Positions 11,769 to 21,730 of a stretch of DNA of 64,000 nt are shown piece by piece (the stretch's first letter is position 1; each line of letters begins with the position of its first letter). Source of the DNA: Brucella oryzae (GTDB taxonomy: Bacteria; Pseudomonadota; Alphaproteobacteria; Rhizobiales; Rhizobiaceae); contig JAAVLL010000001.1 in assembly GCA_012103035.1 (NCBI GenBank), positions 1,462,501-1,526,500 of the forward strand, written 5' to 3'. The translations under genes and the position numbers were made by a program. A model generated the notes under the pieces. That model was not told the DNA's origin and did not search any database. It worked only from the letters and a program-made list of their open reading frames with translations.

Positions 11769-12052
11769 GGCAACTTGTACAGTCCTTTTGATCGAGTTTT
11801 TCCGTTACCAGCTGCGCCGTGAGATTGCTTCGTCAAAACGGAGATCCGCATCCAAAGGGTTTAAATTAAGCCGGAACAATTCCTAAGCATGAAATGTGAC
11901 GATTCGTTGCCCTGTCGCAAGCCGCAATACAGCCATAAGCATGAAGCAAGCCGTCTATCCTCAAACCTTTTCCGCTATAGCATCAAAAGGCGGACATATA
12001 AGAAATCCGGCGCAGATGGATGGATGCGCCGGACAAAAATCAAAACCGATTA
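11769..12052. other. Intergenic region between DUF2155 and the NDUFA12-type gene
   Basis: This 284-base gap holds the unresolved 5' end of the DUF2155 gene and, at its right end, the terminator of the next minus-strand gene. No other coding frame is evident. Confidence 0.4.
12001..12033 (-). terminator. Rho-independent terminator after the NDUFA12-type gene
   Basis: Nine-pair stem TCCGGCGCA/TGCGCCGGA with a 10-base loop. On the minus strand it is followed by TTTCTTAT, and it sits 20 bases after the stop of the gene at 12053. Confidence 0.8.
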
Positions 12053-12461
12053 TCAGTTGCCCGGTGTCCAGGCATCGTATTCGCCGGTCACGCGCGGACG
12101 TTCCGCAGGCTCCGCACCCGGACGAGCAATAGCGCCTTTCGGACGATAAGCCAGCGGCGAACCGGTCAGGTTCTGCAGATGCGGCTTCTGCCAGTCGCGC
12201 GGCTTGTAATCTTCCTTGGAGGGCGGCGTGTCGACGCGATGATGTATCCAGCCATGCCAGCCCGGAGGAATGGCGCTTGCTTCCGCATAGCCATTGAAGA
12301 TTACCCAGCGGCGTGTGCGACCCTCAGTCCTTGCCGCCCTGATAATAGATATTGCCGAACTCGTCCTCACCGACGCGCTCGCCTTTGCGCCACGTATGAA
12401 ACCGCGTGCCGAGCGTCTGGCCGTTCCACCAGGTGAAAACTTGCGTAATAAATTTCTTCAT
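12053..12461 (-). CDS. NADH:ubiquinone oxidoreductase accessory subunit, NDUFA12/B17.2 type
   Basis: Supernumerary complex I subunit shared by alphaproteobacteria and mitochondria. The N-terminus is MKKFITQVFTWWNGQTLGTR, followed by GEDEFGNIYYQ and RRWVIFNGYAEASAIPPGWH, both family hallmarks, and a proline-rich tail. One or two bases are lost near 12331 (after QGGKD), which puts the first 45 residues in a separate frame. About 132 residues. It is isolated from the nuo operon, as usual in Rhizobiales. Confidence 0.9.
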
Positions 12462-12662
12462 GACCTATTCCAGATCCATTATTGCCACAGGTGACCGAAA
12501 CCACCGGGTTTTCATGCTTATGGCCCTATCGACCAGCCATGGCAAGGGTCAAGTTGCCGCTGTCACAAGAGTATGATGAGCCCAAAGCGCTACGCGCTTC
12601 AGGCTTTTGTGTTCTGGCATGTCTTGATCCCCAAACCGGTTCCCGCTTTGGGGAGACATGCT

Positions 12663-13166
12663 TTACATGCTCCAGCCTTCGAGCGGCTTTTCCATCACCA
12701 GCACAGGTTCCTTGCAATTGGGATCACCCCAATCTTCATTGCGCCCGACTTTGGTATAGCCCTTGCGCTCGTAGAAATTCACCGCTTTGGTGTTTCTTTC
12801 GATCACCTCAAGCTTCATCTTTTGAACGCCAGGAAAAGCCATCTCCATTTCAGCAAGAAGCATTGTCCCGATGCCCTGCACTTGCGCGTCCGGACGAACA
12901 TAAAGCTGATGCAGCGAAGCCTTGCCTTCTTCGGATTGGCTGGCAAAAGCCATACCGTCAATGCCGCCATTGCCATTATCGGCGACGATGAACTCCGAAT
13001 AAGGCTTCTTCAGATTGGCCTTCAGAACAGCAATGCTGTGCCACTGGGCGGTAACGGCATCCACCATTTCCCGCCCGAGAATATCATCGAAGGTCGCGTG
13101 CCAAGTCGATACAAGCAGCTCATGTACTGCCTTGAGATCGGCCTCCGTCGCACTTCTGACCCACAT
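12663..13166 (-). CDS. GNAT-family N-acetyltransferase
   Basis: Intact 167-residue acetyltransferase; substrate unknown. The acetyl-CoA-binding motif A is LYVRPDAQVQGIGTMLL, with a downstream motif B FYERKGYTKVG. The start overlaps the gatB stop at 13166, so it is probably cotranslated with gatB. It resembles RimI-like or small-molecule acetyltransferases. The 200 bases between its stop and the complex I gene contain a CAAACCGGTTCCCGCTTTGG-type palindromic stretch typical of Rhizobiales intergenic repeats. Confidence 0.85.
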   Translation of the reverse strand: MWVRSATEADLKAVHELLVSTWHATFDDILGREMVDAVTAQWHSIAVLKANLKKPYSEFIVADNGNGGIDGMAFASQSEEGKASLHQLYVRPDAQVQGIGTMLLAEMEMAFPGVQKMKLEVIERNTKAVNFYERKGYTKVGRNEDWGDPNCKEPVLVMEKPLEGWSM

Positions 13167-14666
13167 TACTCTTCGATCCCGAGCTTGGCCTTGACCAGTT
13201 CATTGACAGACTGCGGGTTGGCCTTGCCGCCGGTTGCCTTCATGACCTGCCCGACGAACCAGCCAGCAAGCGTTGGCTTGGCCTTTGCCTGCTCGACCTT
13301 TTCCGGGTTGGCGGCGATGACATCGTCCACGGCCTTCTCGATGGCGCCGGTGTCCGTGACCTGCTTCATGCCGCGTTCTTCAACGAGCGTCTTCGGATCG
13401 CCGCCCTCATTCCAGACGATCTCGAAAAGATCCTGGCGATCTTGCCGGAAATCGTACCATCCTTGATCAGATCGATAATCGCGCCGAGCTGGGCGGGTGA
13501 TACAGGTGATTCCTCGATCTCCTTGCCCGCCTTGTTCAGAGCACCAAGAAGGTCGTTGATGACCCAGTTTGCAGCGGCCTTACCATCGCGACCATCACAG
13601 ACAGCTTCATAGTAATCCGCGATGGCCTTTTCCGTGACCAGAATTGAGGCGTCATAAACCGAAATGCCGAGCTTCTCGACCAGACGATCTTTCTTGACGT
13701 CCGGCAGTTCCGGCAGTTCCGCTGCCAACGCGTCCACGAACGCCTGATCGAATTCAAGTGGCAGCAGATCCGGGTCGGGGAAATAACGATAGTCGTGCGC
13801 TTCTTCCTTGGAACGCATGGACCGGGTTTCGCCCTTTACCGGATCGAACAAACGTGTTTCCTGATCGATAGAACCTCCATCCTCAAGAATGGCAATCTGA
13901 CGACGAGCCTCATATTCAATCGCCTGACCGACGAAGCGGATCGAGTTGACGTTCTTGATTTCGCAACGCGTACCGAACTCGCCGCCTGGACGACGTACCG
14001 AAACGTTGACGTCGGCGCGCATCGATCCTTCATCCATATTGCCGTCGCACGTGCCAAGATAGCGGACAATCGTGCGCAGCTTGGTCAGATAAGCGCGCGC
14101 TTCATCGGAGGAGCGCAAGTCCGGCTTCGACACGATTTCCATCAACGCTACGCCAGAACGGTTCAGGTCGACGTAGGACATGGTCGGATGCTGGTCGTGC
14201 ATGGACTTGCCTGCATCCTGTTCCAGATGCAGGCGCTCGATGCCGATTTCCACGTCTTCGAACTGGCCCTTATTGTCCGGGCCGACCGAAATCATGATCT
14301 TGCCTTCACCAACGATCGGCTGCTTGAACTGCGAAATCTGATAGCCCTGCGGCAGATCGGGATAGAAATAGTTCTTGCGGTCAAAACCGATTTCAGATTG
14401 ATCTGAGCATTGAGCCCGATGCCTGTGCGAACCGCCTGCTTGACGCATTCCAGATTGATGACCGGCAGCATGCCCGGCATCGCCGCATCAACCAGAGAAA
14501 CATTCGAATTAGGCTCGGCGCCGAACGAAGTGGAGGCGCCGGAGAACAGCTTCGATTCTGACGTGACCTGCGCATGGACTTCCATGCCGATGACGACTTC
14601 CCAGTCGCCGGTCGCGCCGGAGATAAAGCGTTTGGGTTCAGGTATACGCGTATCGATTAGGGACAT
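13166..14666 (-). CDS. gatB: Aspartyl/glutamyl-tRNA(Asn/Gln) amidotransferase subunit B
   Basis: Part of GatCAB, which converts misacylated Glu-tRNA(Gln) and Asp-tRNA(Asn). The start at 14666 reads [17 protein letters not shown]. The kinase-type cradle domain includes [23 protein letters not shown], followed by [16 protein letters not shown], and a C-terminal YqeY-like helical domain ends [10 protein letters not shown]. Two single-base losses (TTTTT to TTTT near 14388, GGG to GG near 13428) split it into three frames. About 500 residues. gatA and gatC are not in the window. Confidence 0.95.
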
Positions 14667-14769
14667 TACTGGCTCGACAATACTGTGATTGGGCTGAAAC
14701 TGATTGTTGTATTGGCTAGAGCAAAGCCCCACCGGATGCAAGCTTTTCAGCCACCATTTCCGTGATGGC

Positions 14770-14797
14770 AAAACGAAAGGCCGCGCATAGCGCGGCC
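14770..14797 (-). terminator. Rho-independent terminator after tig
   Basis: Stem GGCCGCG/CGCGGCC with a five-base loop. On the minus strand it is followed by TTTCGTTTT, and it lies about 27 bases after the trigger factor stop. Confidence 0.8.
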
Positions 14798-14823
14798 TCT
14801 CAAATTCATGCTTGAAGCGAAGA

Positions 14824-16257
14824 TCAAGCCTCTTCGGACTTACCTTCGTCGGCCTTCTTCTTCGGAGCGGCCTTCTTCTTGGCAGCAGCCTTCTTGGCAG
14901 GCTTTGCTTCCGAAGCAGCATCTTCGTCCTCAGCCGTCAGCTCTTCCTTCGAAACCTTCTTGTCGGTCACATTGATGTTGGCGAGCAGATGGTCAACGAC
15001 CTTTTCTTCAAAGATCGGTGCGCGAAGATTGGCAACGGCATCCGGTGTCTTGCGCAGGAATTCGTAGATTTCCTTTTCCTGGCCCGGATAGCGACGAACC
15101 TGGTCGTAAACAGCGCGCTGCAGTTCTTCTTCAGAAACTTCAACACCAGCCTTTTCACCGATTTCCGACAGAACCAGACCGAGGCGCACGCGACGCTCAG
15201 CAAGCTTGCGATATTCTTCGCGAGCAGCTTCTTCGGTGGTTTCTTCATCTTCGAACGTGCGGCCAGCCTGCTGCAGATCGAAGTTGATCTGCTGCCAGAT
15301 GTTGTTGAACTCGGCGTCAACAAGCTTCTGCGGCGTTTCGAACTGGTAGTCGCCATCCAAGGCGTCGAGAATCTGACGCTTTACCTTCTGGCGGGTGATC
15401 TGGCCGTACTGGCTTTCGATCTGTTCACGAACAACCTGACGCAGGCGCTCAAGCGATTCGATGCCGAGCTTCTTGGCCGTTTCGTCATCGAGAACGAGTT
15501 CGTTCGGCTTGGCAACTTCCTTGACCTTGATGTCGAAGGTAGCTTCCTTGCCAGCCAGATGAGCAGCGCCGTATTCAGCAGGGAAAGTTACGTTGATAAC
15601 CTTCTCATCACCGGCCTTGACGCCAACGAGCTGTTCTTCGAAGCCCGGAATGAACTGGCCGGAACCGAGAACAAGCTGCGCATCATTGTCCGCGCCGCCT
15701 TCAAATGGTTCGCCGTCGAGCTTGCCCAGATAATCGATCGTGACGCGATCTTCATTTTCGGCCTTGCCCTTCTTGGTCTCGAAGGTGCGGGTGGACGAAG
15801 CGATGCGCTTGACCTGATCGTCAACTTCCTCATCGGAAATATCGACAACTTCACGGGTAACGGCGATCTTTGAGAAATCCTTGACTTCGATTGCCGGCAG
15901 AACTTCGTAGTTCAGCGAGAAAACGAAATCGGCCTTGCCGTCGAGAACCTGTTCGGCCTCTTTTTCGTCTTCCGACATGATGACTTCAGGCTGCGTAGCC
16001 GACTTTTCGTTACGTTCAGCGAGAAGCGAGCGCGACGAGTCGTTGAGGATTTCGTTGACGATTTCCGCCATGAAGGACTTGCCGTACATCTTGCGGAGGT
16101 GAGCCGCAGGCACCTTGCCCGGACGGAAACCGTTGATGCGTGCGCGGTCACGCGCAGTTTCCAGCCGCTCTGCGAGCTTGGCTTCGAGGTCCTTGGCCGG
16201 AACCACGACTTTGATCTCGCGCTTCAGCCCTTCATTGAGCGTTTCGGTAACCTGCAT
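14824..16257 (-). CDS. tig: Trigger factor
   Basis: Ribosome-associated chaperone and prolyl isomerase. Intact. I chose ATG 16257 ([14 protein letters not shown]) over the in-frame 16278 because it matches the conserved N-terminus. The ribosome-binding signature is GFRPGKVP, the central FKBP domain includes [19 protein letters not shown], and a helical substrate cradle follows. The C-terminus ends in a Lys/Ala-rich tail ([15 protein letters not shown]) seen in Rhizobiales. 477 residues. Confidence 0.97.
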   Translation of the reverse strand: MQVTETLNEGLKREIKVVVPAKDLEAKLAERLETARDRARINGFRPGKVPAAHLRKMYGKSFMAEIVNEILNDSSRSLLAERNEKSATQPEVIMSEDEKEAEQVLDGKADFVFSLNYEVLPAIEVKDFSKIAVTREVVDISDEEVDDQVKRIASSTRTFETKKGKAENEDRVTIDYLGKLDGEPFEGGADNDAQLVLGSGQFIPGFEEQLVGVKAGDEKVINVTFPAEYGAAHLAGKEATFDIKVKEVAKPNELVLDDETAKKLGIESLERLRQVVREQIESQYGQITRQKVKRQILDALDGDYQFETPQKLVDAEFNNIWQQINFDLQQAGRTFEDEETTEEAAREEYRKLAERRVRLGLVLSEIGEKAGVEVSEEELQRAVYDQVRRYPGQEKEIYEFLRKTPDAVANLRAPIFEEKVVDHLLANINVTDKKVSKEELTAEDEDAASEAKPAKKAAAKKKAAPKKKADEGKSEEA

Positions 16258-16342
16258 GTTCAAACCTTCACTTGTCATTGTCCCGCCGTCACCGGCCTGT
16301 TTGCCTTGTCGCGGGAGAGAAATTCTTTTGCCTTATGGCAGT

Positions 16343-16424
16343 TGGTGCGGATGGAGGGACTCGAACCCCACGGTCTCCCGCCAGAACCTAAATCTGGTGC
16401 GTCTACCAATTTCGCCACATCCGC
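16343..16424 (-). tRNA. tRNA-Leu (anticodon UAG), CCA encoded
   Basis: Read on the minus strand: acceptor stem GCGGATG/CATCCGC, D-arm with AAATTGGTAGACGC, anticodon arm CCAGATTTAGGTTCTGG giving UAG, a long variable arm, T-loop TTCGAGT, then A-CCA. The T-stem has GGGG where five G are needed to pair with CCCTC, so one G appears to be missing from a homopolymer, matching the error pattern in the protein genes. Confidence 0.92.
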
Positions 16425-16648
16425 TTCTGAACCGAAGCACATTCCTCAGAACGCACTATAATTCGTCTCAGATATTGAACCGCCCCTCGAAAGCGCGCGT
16501 CTCTATATCATCCAATTTTCCCGGTTCAAAGGAAAAAGCCGCCTTCCCTGCATAGATTTGCAAGGTTCGATCAGACTACCCTTTCCGTCTCTATATAGCG
16601 ATCCTGTCGCGTCAGCCAACCCTTTTGAAACAGGGCGTGATATCAGGA

Positions 16649-17218
16649 TCAATAAAGTGGCTCCTGATAAAGCTGTCGTCCGTCTTCCTGCAGGGCTTTG
16701 ATGACAGGCATTCCGTTCTGATCAACCGCCACAACGGCAGTAATCCGCCTCTTCCGCTGGCTGTCCTCAATCGCACGTCCCTGCCCTTCGGGTACATAAT
16801 ACCGTTCAATGCCGAAATTGAGACGGATATTCGATTGCGGATCATCAGAGATGGAATAGGTAGCTTCGCCCCGAATCTGCACTTCGCCTGAGGCGAGTTC
16901 CGAAAACGGATGGAATGAGGCGCGAGAAAAGCGTGCTATTCCGTTCGCATCGGGCTTCACCACCACATATACAGTACGCGAACCGGCAGGTCGTTCGCCT
17001 TGAATGTCTTTTCGTGACAGACTGGAAATCTCGTAACCCAGAACAACATAATCACCGCGCATCAGGTCGCGCGGGTCGAACGGTTCCGTCTGAAGTGTCA
17101 CTTCCGTGCCGGAACGCAAGACAGAGGCACGTTTCTCTATGCCTGCATAAAGAATGCCTGTTTGCAGCAATGCAGTGATGGTTGCTCCGACATAGAGCCA
17201 TTTGAACCGAATGGTCAT
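16649..17218 (-). CDS. GDYXXLXY-motif membrane-anchored protein
   Basis: Intact 189-residue protein. One N-terminal membrane segment (WLYVGATITALLQTGILY) is followed by a periplasmic domain with the naming motif RGDYVVLGYE. Function unknown; the family almost always sits beside a DUF2157/DUF4401 multi-spanning membrane protein, as here, where its start overlaps that gene's stop by four bases. The pair is probably one membrane complex. Confidence 0.88.
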   Translation of the reverse strand: MTIRFKWLYVGATITALLQTGILYAGIEKRASVLRSGTEVTLQTEPFDPRDLMRGDYVVLGYEISSLSRKDIQGERPAGSRTVYVVVKPDANGIARFSRASFHPFSELASGEVQIRGEATYSISDDPQSNIRLNFGIERYYVPEGQGRAIEDSQRKRRITAVVAVDQNGMPVIKALQEDGRQLYQEPLY

Positions 17219-18344
17219 GGATGAAGCTCCACGCTGCTTTTCCTTCCGAAACGGTTCTCCATACGTCGCACAAATGCAGCCAGCAGCAACACGAGAATAC
17301 CCGCAGTCAGGAAGAAGCCGGATGTGCCGATCATCGTACCGACAGTCTCGAAAGCCAGATAGAGGACTTCGATTGAAAATGCAGCATAGGCTATCGAACG
17401 CAAGCCACCGTTATTCCGACCACCAATAGCAATGGCTCCGACCGAAAGCGCCAATATGAACATGCTATATAATATGTCCCGATCCAGACTTGCGGTAACA
17501 CCGGAATAGGAGAACATCTGGTTGAGCTGAAGTGTAACAAGTGACAACAGTGCCAGAAGCAGGCCGTATGCCGCAAGCGGATGGGCGAAGCGGGTCAGTC
17601 TCTGCAGCGTCACATGGGCCAATCCGTCAGCCAGTATCAAACCGATTCCCGCGACTAGCATAAGCACCAGTACCGTATTGCTCTCATGCTCGGCATAAAC
17701 GAGCAAAGCCCAACCGATGGAGAACGCGGCCCATAAATGCGCCGCATGTCGCGAGCGTGTGAACAAGGCCGCCGCAGCACCGAACAGCAAAAGCAGCGGT
17801 CCGATCCAACGATAAGCCATGTCATCATAGGACGACGTATCAAATACGTAGGTCGAGAGATAAAAGCAGGCGACACCAGCCCCGAACGCCGCCAGTACCG
17901 GCGCGCGCAAGAGAAAAGCTGAAACCAGAACGCCCACAGACCAATAGATTGCGGCGGAATGGAGATCGCCAGACAAATGATACATTTGCCCCACGAGCGC
18001 CAGCCCTGCCCCAAACGATGCAGCCCCACGACGTATAGTGCTGCTGGGAACAGTTTGTCACCACGCGATTGTCGCCAGGCTCCGCCGAGATAGCTCACCC
18101 ATATCAGAACGAATATGAGGCCGATGCGCATCAGGCGTGGCATTTCCTGCCAGTTCGCAGCAACCAGCATGATAACGGCTGCTCCGAGAAGCAGCCCGCC
18201 AAGCGTAGCCAGAACGGAACCTAGGCTGAAGACCGCAGCACGCTTTTCAAGATCGGCATTCAGTTTCGATGCTGTCTCGGCATCGATCAGACCGTCCCGC
18301 TGCCATCTCTCGATCAAGCGTTCAACAGAAATGGAAAATGACAA
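17215..18344 (-). CDS. DUF2157-family integral membrane protein
   Basis: The N-terminal cytoplasmic DUF2157 segment (LIERWQRDGLIDAETASKLN) is followed by about ten hydrophobic segments through the C-terminus, ending ENRFGRKSSVELHP. A G lost near 18026 (GGGGG to GGGG) splits the first 108 residues from the rest. Translationally coupled to the GDYXXLXY gene. Function unknown; stress or envelope roles have been suggested for such pairs, but nothing in the sequence decides. Confidence 0.85.
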
Positions 18345-18618
18345 ATTAGCTCCTGGTTATTCTGGCAGTTGTCGCTATCGCAACCGTAAGCGGTTGAGAA
18401 CATATAGGAAACCACACTGTAGGCAAAGAGTGGATCAAATCGCTTTGCGGCAATTTTGTGCCCTACCAGTCTAATCGATTTAACGTGTCGTGCAGAACCC
18501 GCAGAGCAGCTATGCAAACTCGGGTCTGCAACCTGCGAAAACAATAGCTTATATAATGGGCAACAAACGAGATGAATTGAACAGAACTCCAGTTCCTCAA
18601 CGATGAAGGAATAGCACG
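18345..18618 (+). promoter_or_regulatory. Promoter region of the DUF1127/small RNA locus
   Basis: This 274-base gap lies between divergent genes. A TATAAT-like hexamer lies at 18552-18557, about 60 bases before the DUF1127 start, but no good -35 (sigma-70 TTGACA or RpoH CTTG type) lies at the right spacing. GAAGGA precedes the DUF1127 ATG. Homologous loci in other alphaproteobacteria are driven by heat-shock sigma factors; that cannot be confirmed here. Confidence 0.35.
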
Positions 18619-18765
18619 ATGAACCTTATCCGCTCTTACAACAACTGGCGCCGTTACCGCGACACCGTCAATGAACTCAGCCAGCTCTCCACCCGTGAGC
18701 TGAACGATCTTGGCATCTCCCGCGCGGACATTCCGTTCGTGGCTCGCCAGACCAAGACCCGTTAA
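18619..18765 (+). CDS. DUF1127 small basic protein (CcaF1-like)
   Basis: A 48-residue protein, too short for most gene finders: it starts MNLIRSYNNWRRYRDTVNEL and ends FVARQTKTR. The family core is the Leu-Ser-x-(R/D)-E-L-x-D-L-G-I-x-R pattern, here LSTRELNDLGISRADI. GAAGGA lies about 10 bases upstream of the ATG. In Rhodobacter the equivalent small RNA-binding DUF1127 protein is cotranscribed with a tandem array of anti-Shine-Dalgarno small RNAs and affects their processing. The same arrangement follows immediately here, which supports the assignment. Confidence 0.9.
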   Translation: MNLIRSYNNWRRYRDTVNELSQLSTRELNDLGISRADIPFVARQTKTR

Positions 18766-18772
18766 AGACCAG

Positions 18773-18792
18773 GGCTCGCTAATTAACGAGCC
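18773..18792 (+). repeat. Hairpin after DUF1127
   Basis: Six-pair stem GGCTCG/CGAGCC with loop CTAATTAA, eight bases after the DUF1127 stop. There is no U-run, so it is more likely a processing or stability hairpin than a terminator between the mRNA and the downstream small RNAs. Confidence 0.65.
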
Positions 18793-18823
18793 TCACAGTT
18801 TATCCCGATATGGGTTTATCCAA

Positions 18824-18847
18824 GTCTGGCTCCTCCTCCCACCAGAC
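18824..18847 (+). ncRNA. Cuckoo-type small RNA hairpin 1 (anti-Shine-Dalgarno loop)
   Basis: Stem GTCTGG/CCAGAC presenting the loop CTCCTCCTCCCA. The loop contains CCUCCUCCC, complementary to ribosome binding sites. First of four consecutive hairpins with this loop. Confidence 0.8.
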
Positions 18848-18854
18848 CTGGTTC

Positions 18855-18888
18855 ATCGCAGAACCATCCTCCTCCCAGGTTTTGCGAT
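18855..18888 (+). ncRNA. Cuckoo-type small RNA hairpin 2
   Basis: Eleven-pair stem ATCGCAGAACC/GGTTTTGCGAT with one G-U wobble, loop ATCCTCCTCCCA. The stem sequence is unrelated to hairpin 1 while the loop is conserved, the pattern of the CuckR family. Confidence 0.8.
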
Positions 18889-18891
18889 AAC

Positions 18892-18924
18892 AAGACCGGT
18901 TCTCCTCCTCCCAATGCCGGTCTT
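18892..18924 (+). ncRNA. Cuckoo-type small RNA hairpin 3
   Basis: Eight-pair stem AAGACCGG/CCGGTCTT enclosing TTCTCCTCCTCCCAATG. The CCUCCUCCC core is again in the loop. Confidence 0.8.
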
Positions 18925-18930
18925 ACCATA

Positions 18931-18973
18931 ATGGCATCCGTCGCTCCTCCTCCCGCGACGGATGCCATTTCTT
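18931..18973 (+). ncRNA. Cuckoo-type small RNA hairpin 4, doubling as terminator
   Basis: Perfect 14-pair stem ATGGCATCCGTCGC/GCGACGGATGCCAT with loop TCCTCCTCCC, followed by TTTCTTT. It is the strongest hairpin and the only one with a U-rich tail, so it probably ends transcription of the DUF1127-small RNA unit before trmFO. Confidence 0.82.
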
Positions 18974-19046
18974 TGCGGCTCGATTCCCATCCTCAGCGAG
19001 CCTTCTCCATTGAAGGCGTTCAACAAAGGCGATAAGGGAATGACCC

Positions 19047-20450
19047 ATGTCAAACACATCCGATCTTTCTCCCGTTCACGTCGTCGGCGGCGGCCTTGCT
19101 GGTTCTGAAGCTGCATGGCAGCTCGCGCAGGCGGGCGTGCCCGTCATACTGCACGAAATGCGCCCCGTGCGCGGTACCGATGCCCACAAGACCGAGCAGC
19201 TTGCAGAGCTCGTCTGTTCCAACTCTTTCCGCTCGGATGATGCCGAAACCAATGCCGTCGGCGTTCTTCATGCCGAAATGCGCCTTGCCGGATCGCTCAT
19301 CATGGCGTGCGCCGATGCCCATCAGGTTCCGGCTGGCGGCGCATTGGCTGTCGACCGCGAAGGCTTTTCGCAGGCCGTCACTGCCAAGCTTGAAGCCCAT
19401 CCACTGATTACAATCGTTCGGGAAGAAGTGACCGGTCTTCCGCCAGAGGAATGGGGAACGAGCATCGTTGCCACCGGACCTCTGACCGCGCCTTCACTGG
19501 CTGAAGCCATCCAGGCGCAGACCGGTGCTGATGCTCTGGCCTTCTTTGATGCCATCGCGCCGATCATCCATTTTGATTCGATCAATATGGATGTCTGCTG
19601 GTTTCAGTCGCGCTATGACAAGGTTGGCCCCGGCGGCACCGGGAAAGACTATATCAACTGCCCCATGGACAAGGAGCAGTATGAGGCGTTCGTGGCCGCA
19701 TTGGTTGAAGGCGACAAGACCGACTTCAAGGAATGGGAAGGCACACCCTATTTCGATGGTTGCCTGCCGATCGAAGTGATGGCCGAACGCGGACCGGAAA
19801 CCTTGCGTCATGGCCCGATGAAGCCGATGGGCCTCACCAATGCTCATAATCCGACCGTAAAGGCTTATGCTGTCGTGCAGCTCCGTCAGGACAATGCACT
19901 CGGCACGCTCTACAACATGGTCGGCTTCCAGACGAAGCTGAAATACGGCTCGCAGACGGACATTTTCAAAATGATTCCCGGTCTGGAGAATGCGGAGTTC
20001 GCACGCCTGGGCGGCCTTCACCGCAACACCTATCTGAATTCTCCAGTATTGCTCGACGGTACGCTTCGCCTGAAATCGCGCGAGACATTGCGCTTTGCCG
20101 GTCAGGTGACCGGTTGTGAGGGCTATGTCGAATCGTCTGCCATCGGATTGTTGGCAGGCCGTTTCACAGCCGCAGAAAAACTTGGACAGACGCTGCCACC
20201 CCCGCCGGGAACAACCGCGTTCGGCGCTCTGCTCGGTCATATTACCGGTGGGCATATCGTGGCGGATGACGAGCCGGGCAAACGTTCGTTCCAGCCGATG
20301 AATGTGAATTTCGGCCTATTCCCGCCCGTCGATGTTCCAAAGCCCGAAGGCAAGCGCCTGCGCGGCAAGGAAAAGACCGTCGCCAAGAAGCGCGCGCTTG
20401 CTGCTCGCGCTCTGGCCGATTGCCGTCAATGGTTGGGACTGGCCGAGTGA
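19047..20450 (+). CDS. trmFO: Methylenetetrahydrofolate-tRNA (uracil-5-)-methyltransferase
   Basis: Flavoenzyme that makes m5U54 in the tRNA T-loop using methylene-THF. Intact, 467 residues. The FAD-binding [16 protein letters not shown] is at the N-terminus, [13 protein letters not shown] follows, and the catalytic-Cys region [16 protein letters not shown] is typical of the family. A Lys/Arg-rich C-terminal tail follows. It is convergent with the phytoene-synthase-like gene 50 bases away. Confidence 0.97.
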   Translation: MSNTSDLSPVHVVGGGLAGSEAAWQLAQAGVPVILHEMRPVRGTDAHKTEQLAELVCSNSFRSDDAETNAVGVLHAEMRLAGSLIMACADAHQVPAGGALAVDREGFSQAVTAKLEAHPLITIVREEVTGLPPEEWGTSIVATGPLTAPSLAEAIQAQTGADALAFFDAIAPIIHFDSINMDVCWFQSRYDKVGPGGTGKDYINCPMDKEQYEAFVAALVEGDKTDFKEWEGTPYFDGCLPIEVMAERGPETLRHGPMKPMGLTNAHNPTVKAYAVVQLRQDNALGTLYNMVGFQTKLKYGSQTDIFKMIPGLENAEFARLGGLHRNTYLNSPVLLDGTLRLKSRETLRFAGQVTGCEGYVESSAIGLLAGRFTAAEKLGQTLPPPPGTTAFGALLGHITGGHIVADDEPGKRSFQPMNVNFGLFPPVDVPKPEGKRLRGKEKTVAKKRALAARALADCRQWLGLAE

Positions 20451-20500
20451 AATTGTGATGGCTTCGGTTCGAATGGACTGAAGCTTGTCCTTTTGAATGC

Positions 20501-21333
20501 TCAGAAATTGGCTCTAAACATGAGCCATTGCTTTCGGATCGCGGAAATGTCCGCGATCTTTTCGAGGCCTGCGCGCCAAGACTCTCAATTGCCCGCAGAT
20601 AGGCTGGAACGAGCGCCAAAGGCAGAAACGCCGGGGCAAGGCTCTTCGGCAGCTGCGATCTGTTTTTCTCGAAAATCGCCAGATGTTCACGCGCGAAGGC
20701 AAGCATGATGCTGATGACGCGCCCGATCGCTGCCTTGTCATCCCCGGCAAGCAACATTTCGCGCGTCACGCCGACCGCCTGCAACATATCGGCGGGAACA
20801 TAGACTTGCCCGCGCCGCCGATGCATAGGCATAAGGCGAAGCAAGCCGGTCACCGCCTGAGCCACACCGGCATGGCCGGCTATTTCCGTCTGTGCCTGCG
20901 CGGCATCTTTGTCCAATATAAAGCCGGCTAATTGGATGATAGCCGATGCGGTTTCACCGCAATAACCTTCCAGATCATTGCGGCTGGGCATCGGGTCATC
21001 ATAAAGATCGAAGATGCGCGCTTCGCAGTAATTATCGAAGGCAGCTCGGGGCAGCTCATATTTTTCAATGGTGCCGATCAGTGCTGCGGCCACGGGATGC
21101 GCTTCAGCACTGCCTCGCGCCTCGCCATTGATGAGATCGCGCCACCATTGCAACCGGACTTCGCCCGGCAGCGGTTCGTGGACCAGATCACGGATACGCG
21201 CAACCTCTGCATTGAACGCGTATAATGCAGCCAGACCGCCCCGATGGTCCTCCGATGCGTAAAGCACTGAAAGATAGCGATCCCTGTCCGCTTCGCGAAG
21301 CAATGCCAGGCAATGTGCCTCATTCTCGTTCAT
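20501..21333 (-). CDS. Squalene/phytoene synthase-family protein (NDUFAF6-like)
   Basis: Trans-isoprenyl-diphosphate-synthase fold. The first Asp-rich motif is weak (ARIRDLVHE) and the second reads DLEGYCGETAS rather than the canonical DxxxD, matching the NDUFAF6 branch linked to complex I assembly rather than carotenoid enzymes. The start MNENEAHCLALLREADRDR is at 21333. A lost A near 20556 changes the last 20 residues; repaired, they read KIADISAIRKQWLMFRANF and stop at 20501. It directly follows a Mth938/NDUFAF3-type gene, supporting the complex I reading. Confidence 0.82.
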
Positions 21334-21338
21334 AGCAA

Positions 21339-21728
21339 TCAGTCTACAGCAATCAGAGCCGCCGCAACCGCGCGATCTTCGGCCAGAAGCACATTATAGG
21401 TTCGGACGGCTGCACCCGTGCTCATGGGATCGGAAGAAATGCGGTGTTCGCGCAGGATGGCGCGCACATCTTCAGGGATACGGCGCAAATCCATGCCCGT
21501 CCCCACCAGAAGAATTTCAATATCGGATGCCTGCTCAAGGATCATCTTGAGATCGGCTTTGCCCAGTATCGGCGGTGTCGCGGGTTCCCAGCCATGAATG
21601 CCCGAAGGCAGGCAAAGGATGGACCCACGATGCGACATTTCGGCGAAACGGAAGCCCCCGTCCCCATAAGCATCAATGGGAGCACGGCCCGGAAAATGGG
21701 CCTCGCGTATCTCTATCCCCTTGGCCAT
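21339..21728 (-). CDS. Mth938-like domain protein (NDUFAF3 homologue)
   Basis: Intact 129-residue single-domain protein, with GSILCLPSGIHGWEP and ILLVGTGMDLRRIPEDVR as family marks. The mitochondrial relative NDUFAF3 is a complex I assembly factor, and the neighbouring secDF gene is a conserved partner across alphaproteobacteria. It starts two bases before the end of secDF territory (stop at 21731) and is followed by the NDUFAF6-like gene. The biochemical role is unknown. Confidence 0.88.
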   Translation of the reverse strand: MAKGIEIREAHFPGRAPIDAYGDGGFRFAEMSHRGSILCLPSGIHGWEPATPPILGKADLKMILEQASDIEILLVGTGMDLRRIPEDVRAILREHRISSDPMSTGAAVRTYNVLLAEDRAVAAALIAVD

Positions 21729-21730
21729 TT

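Noticed and set aside
14812-15873. Plus-strand frame of 353 codons antisense to trigger factor
   Set aside because: Mirror of an intact, well-conserved tig gene; no start context or family features.
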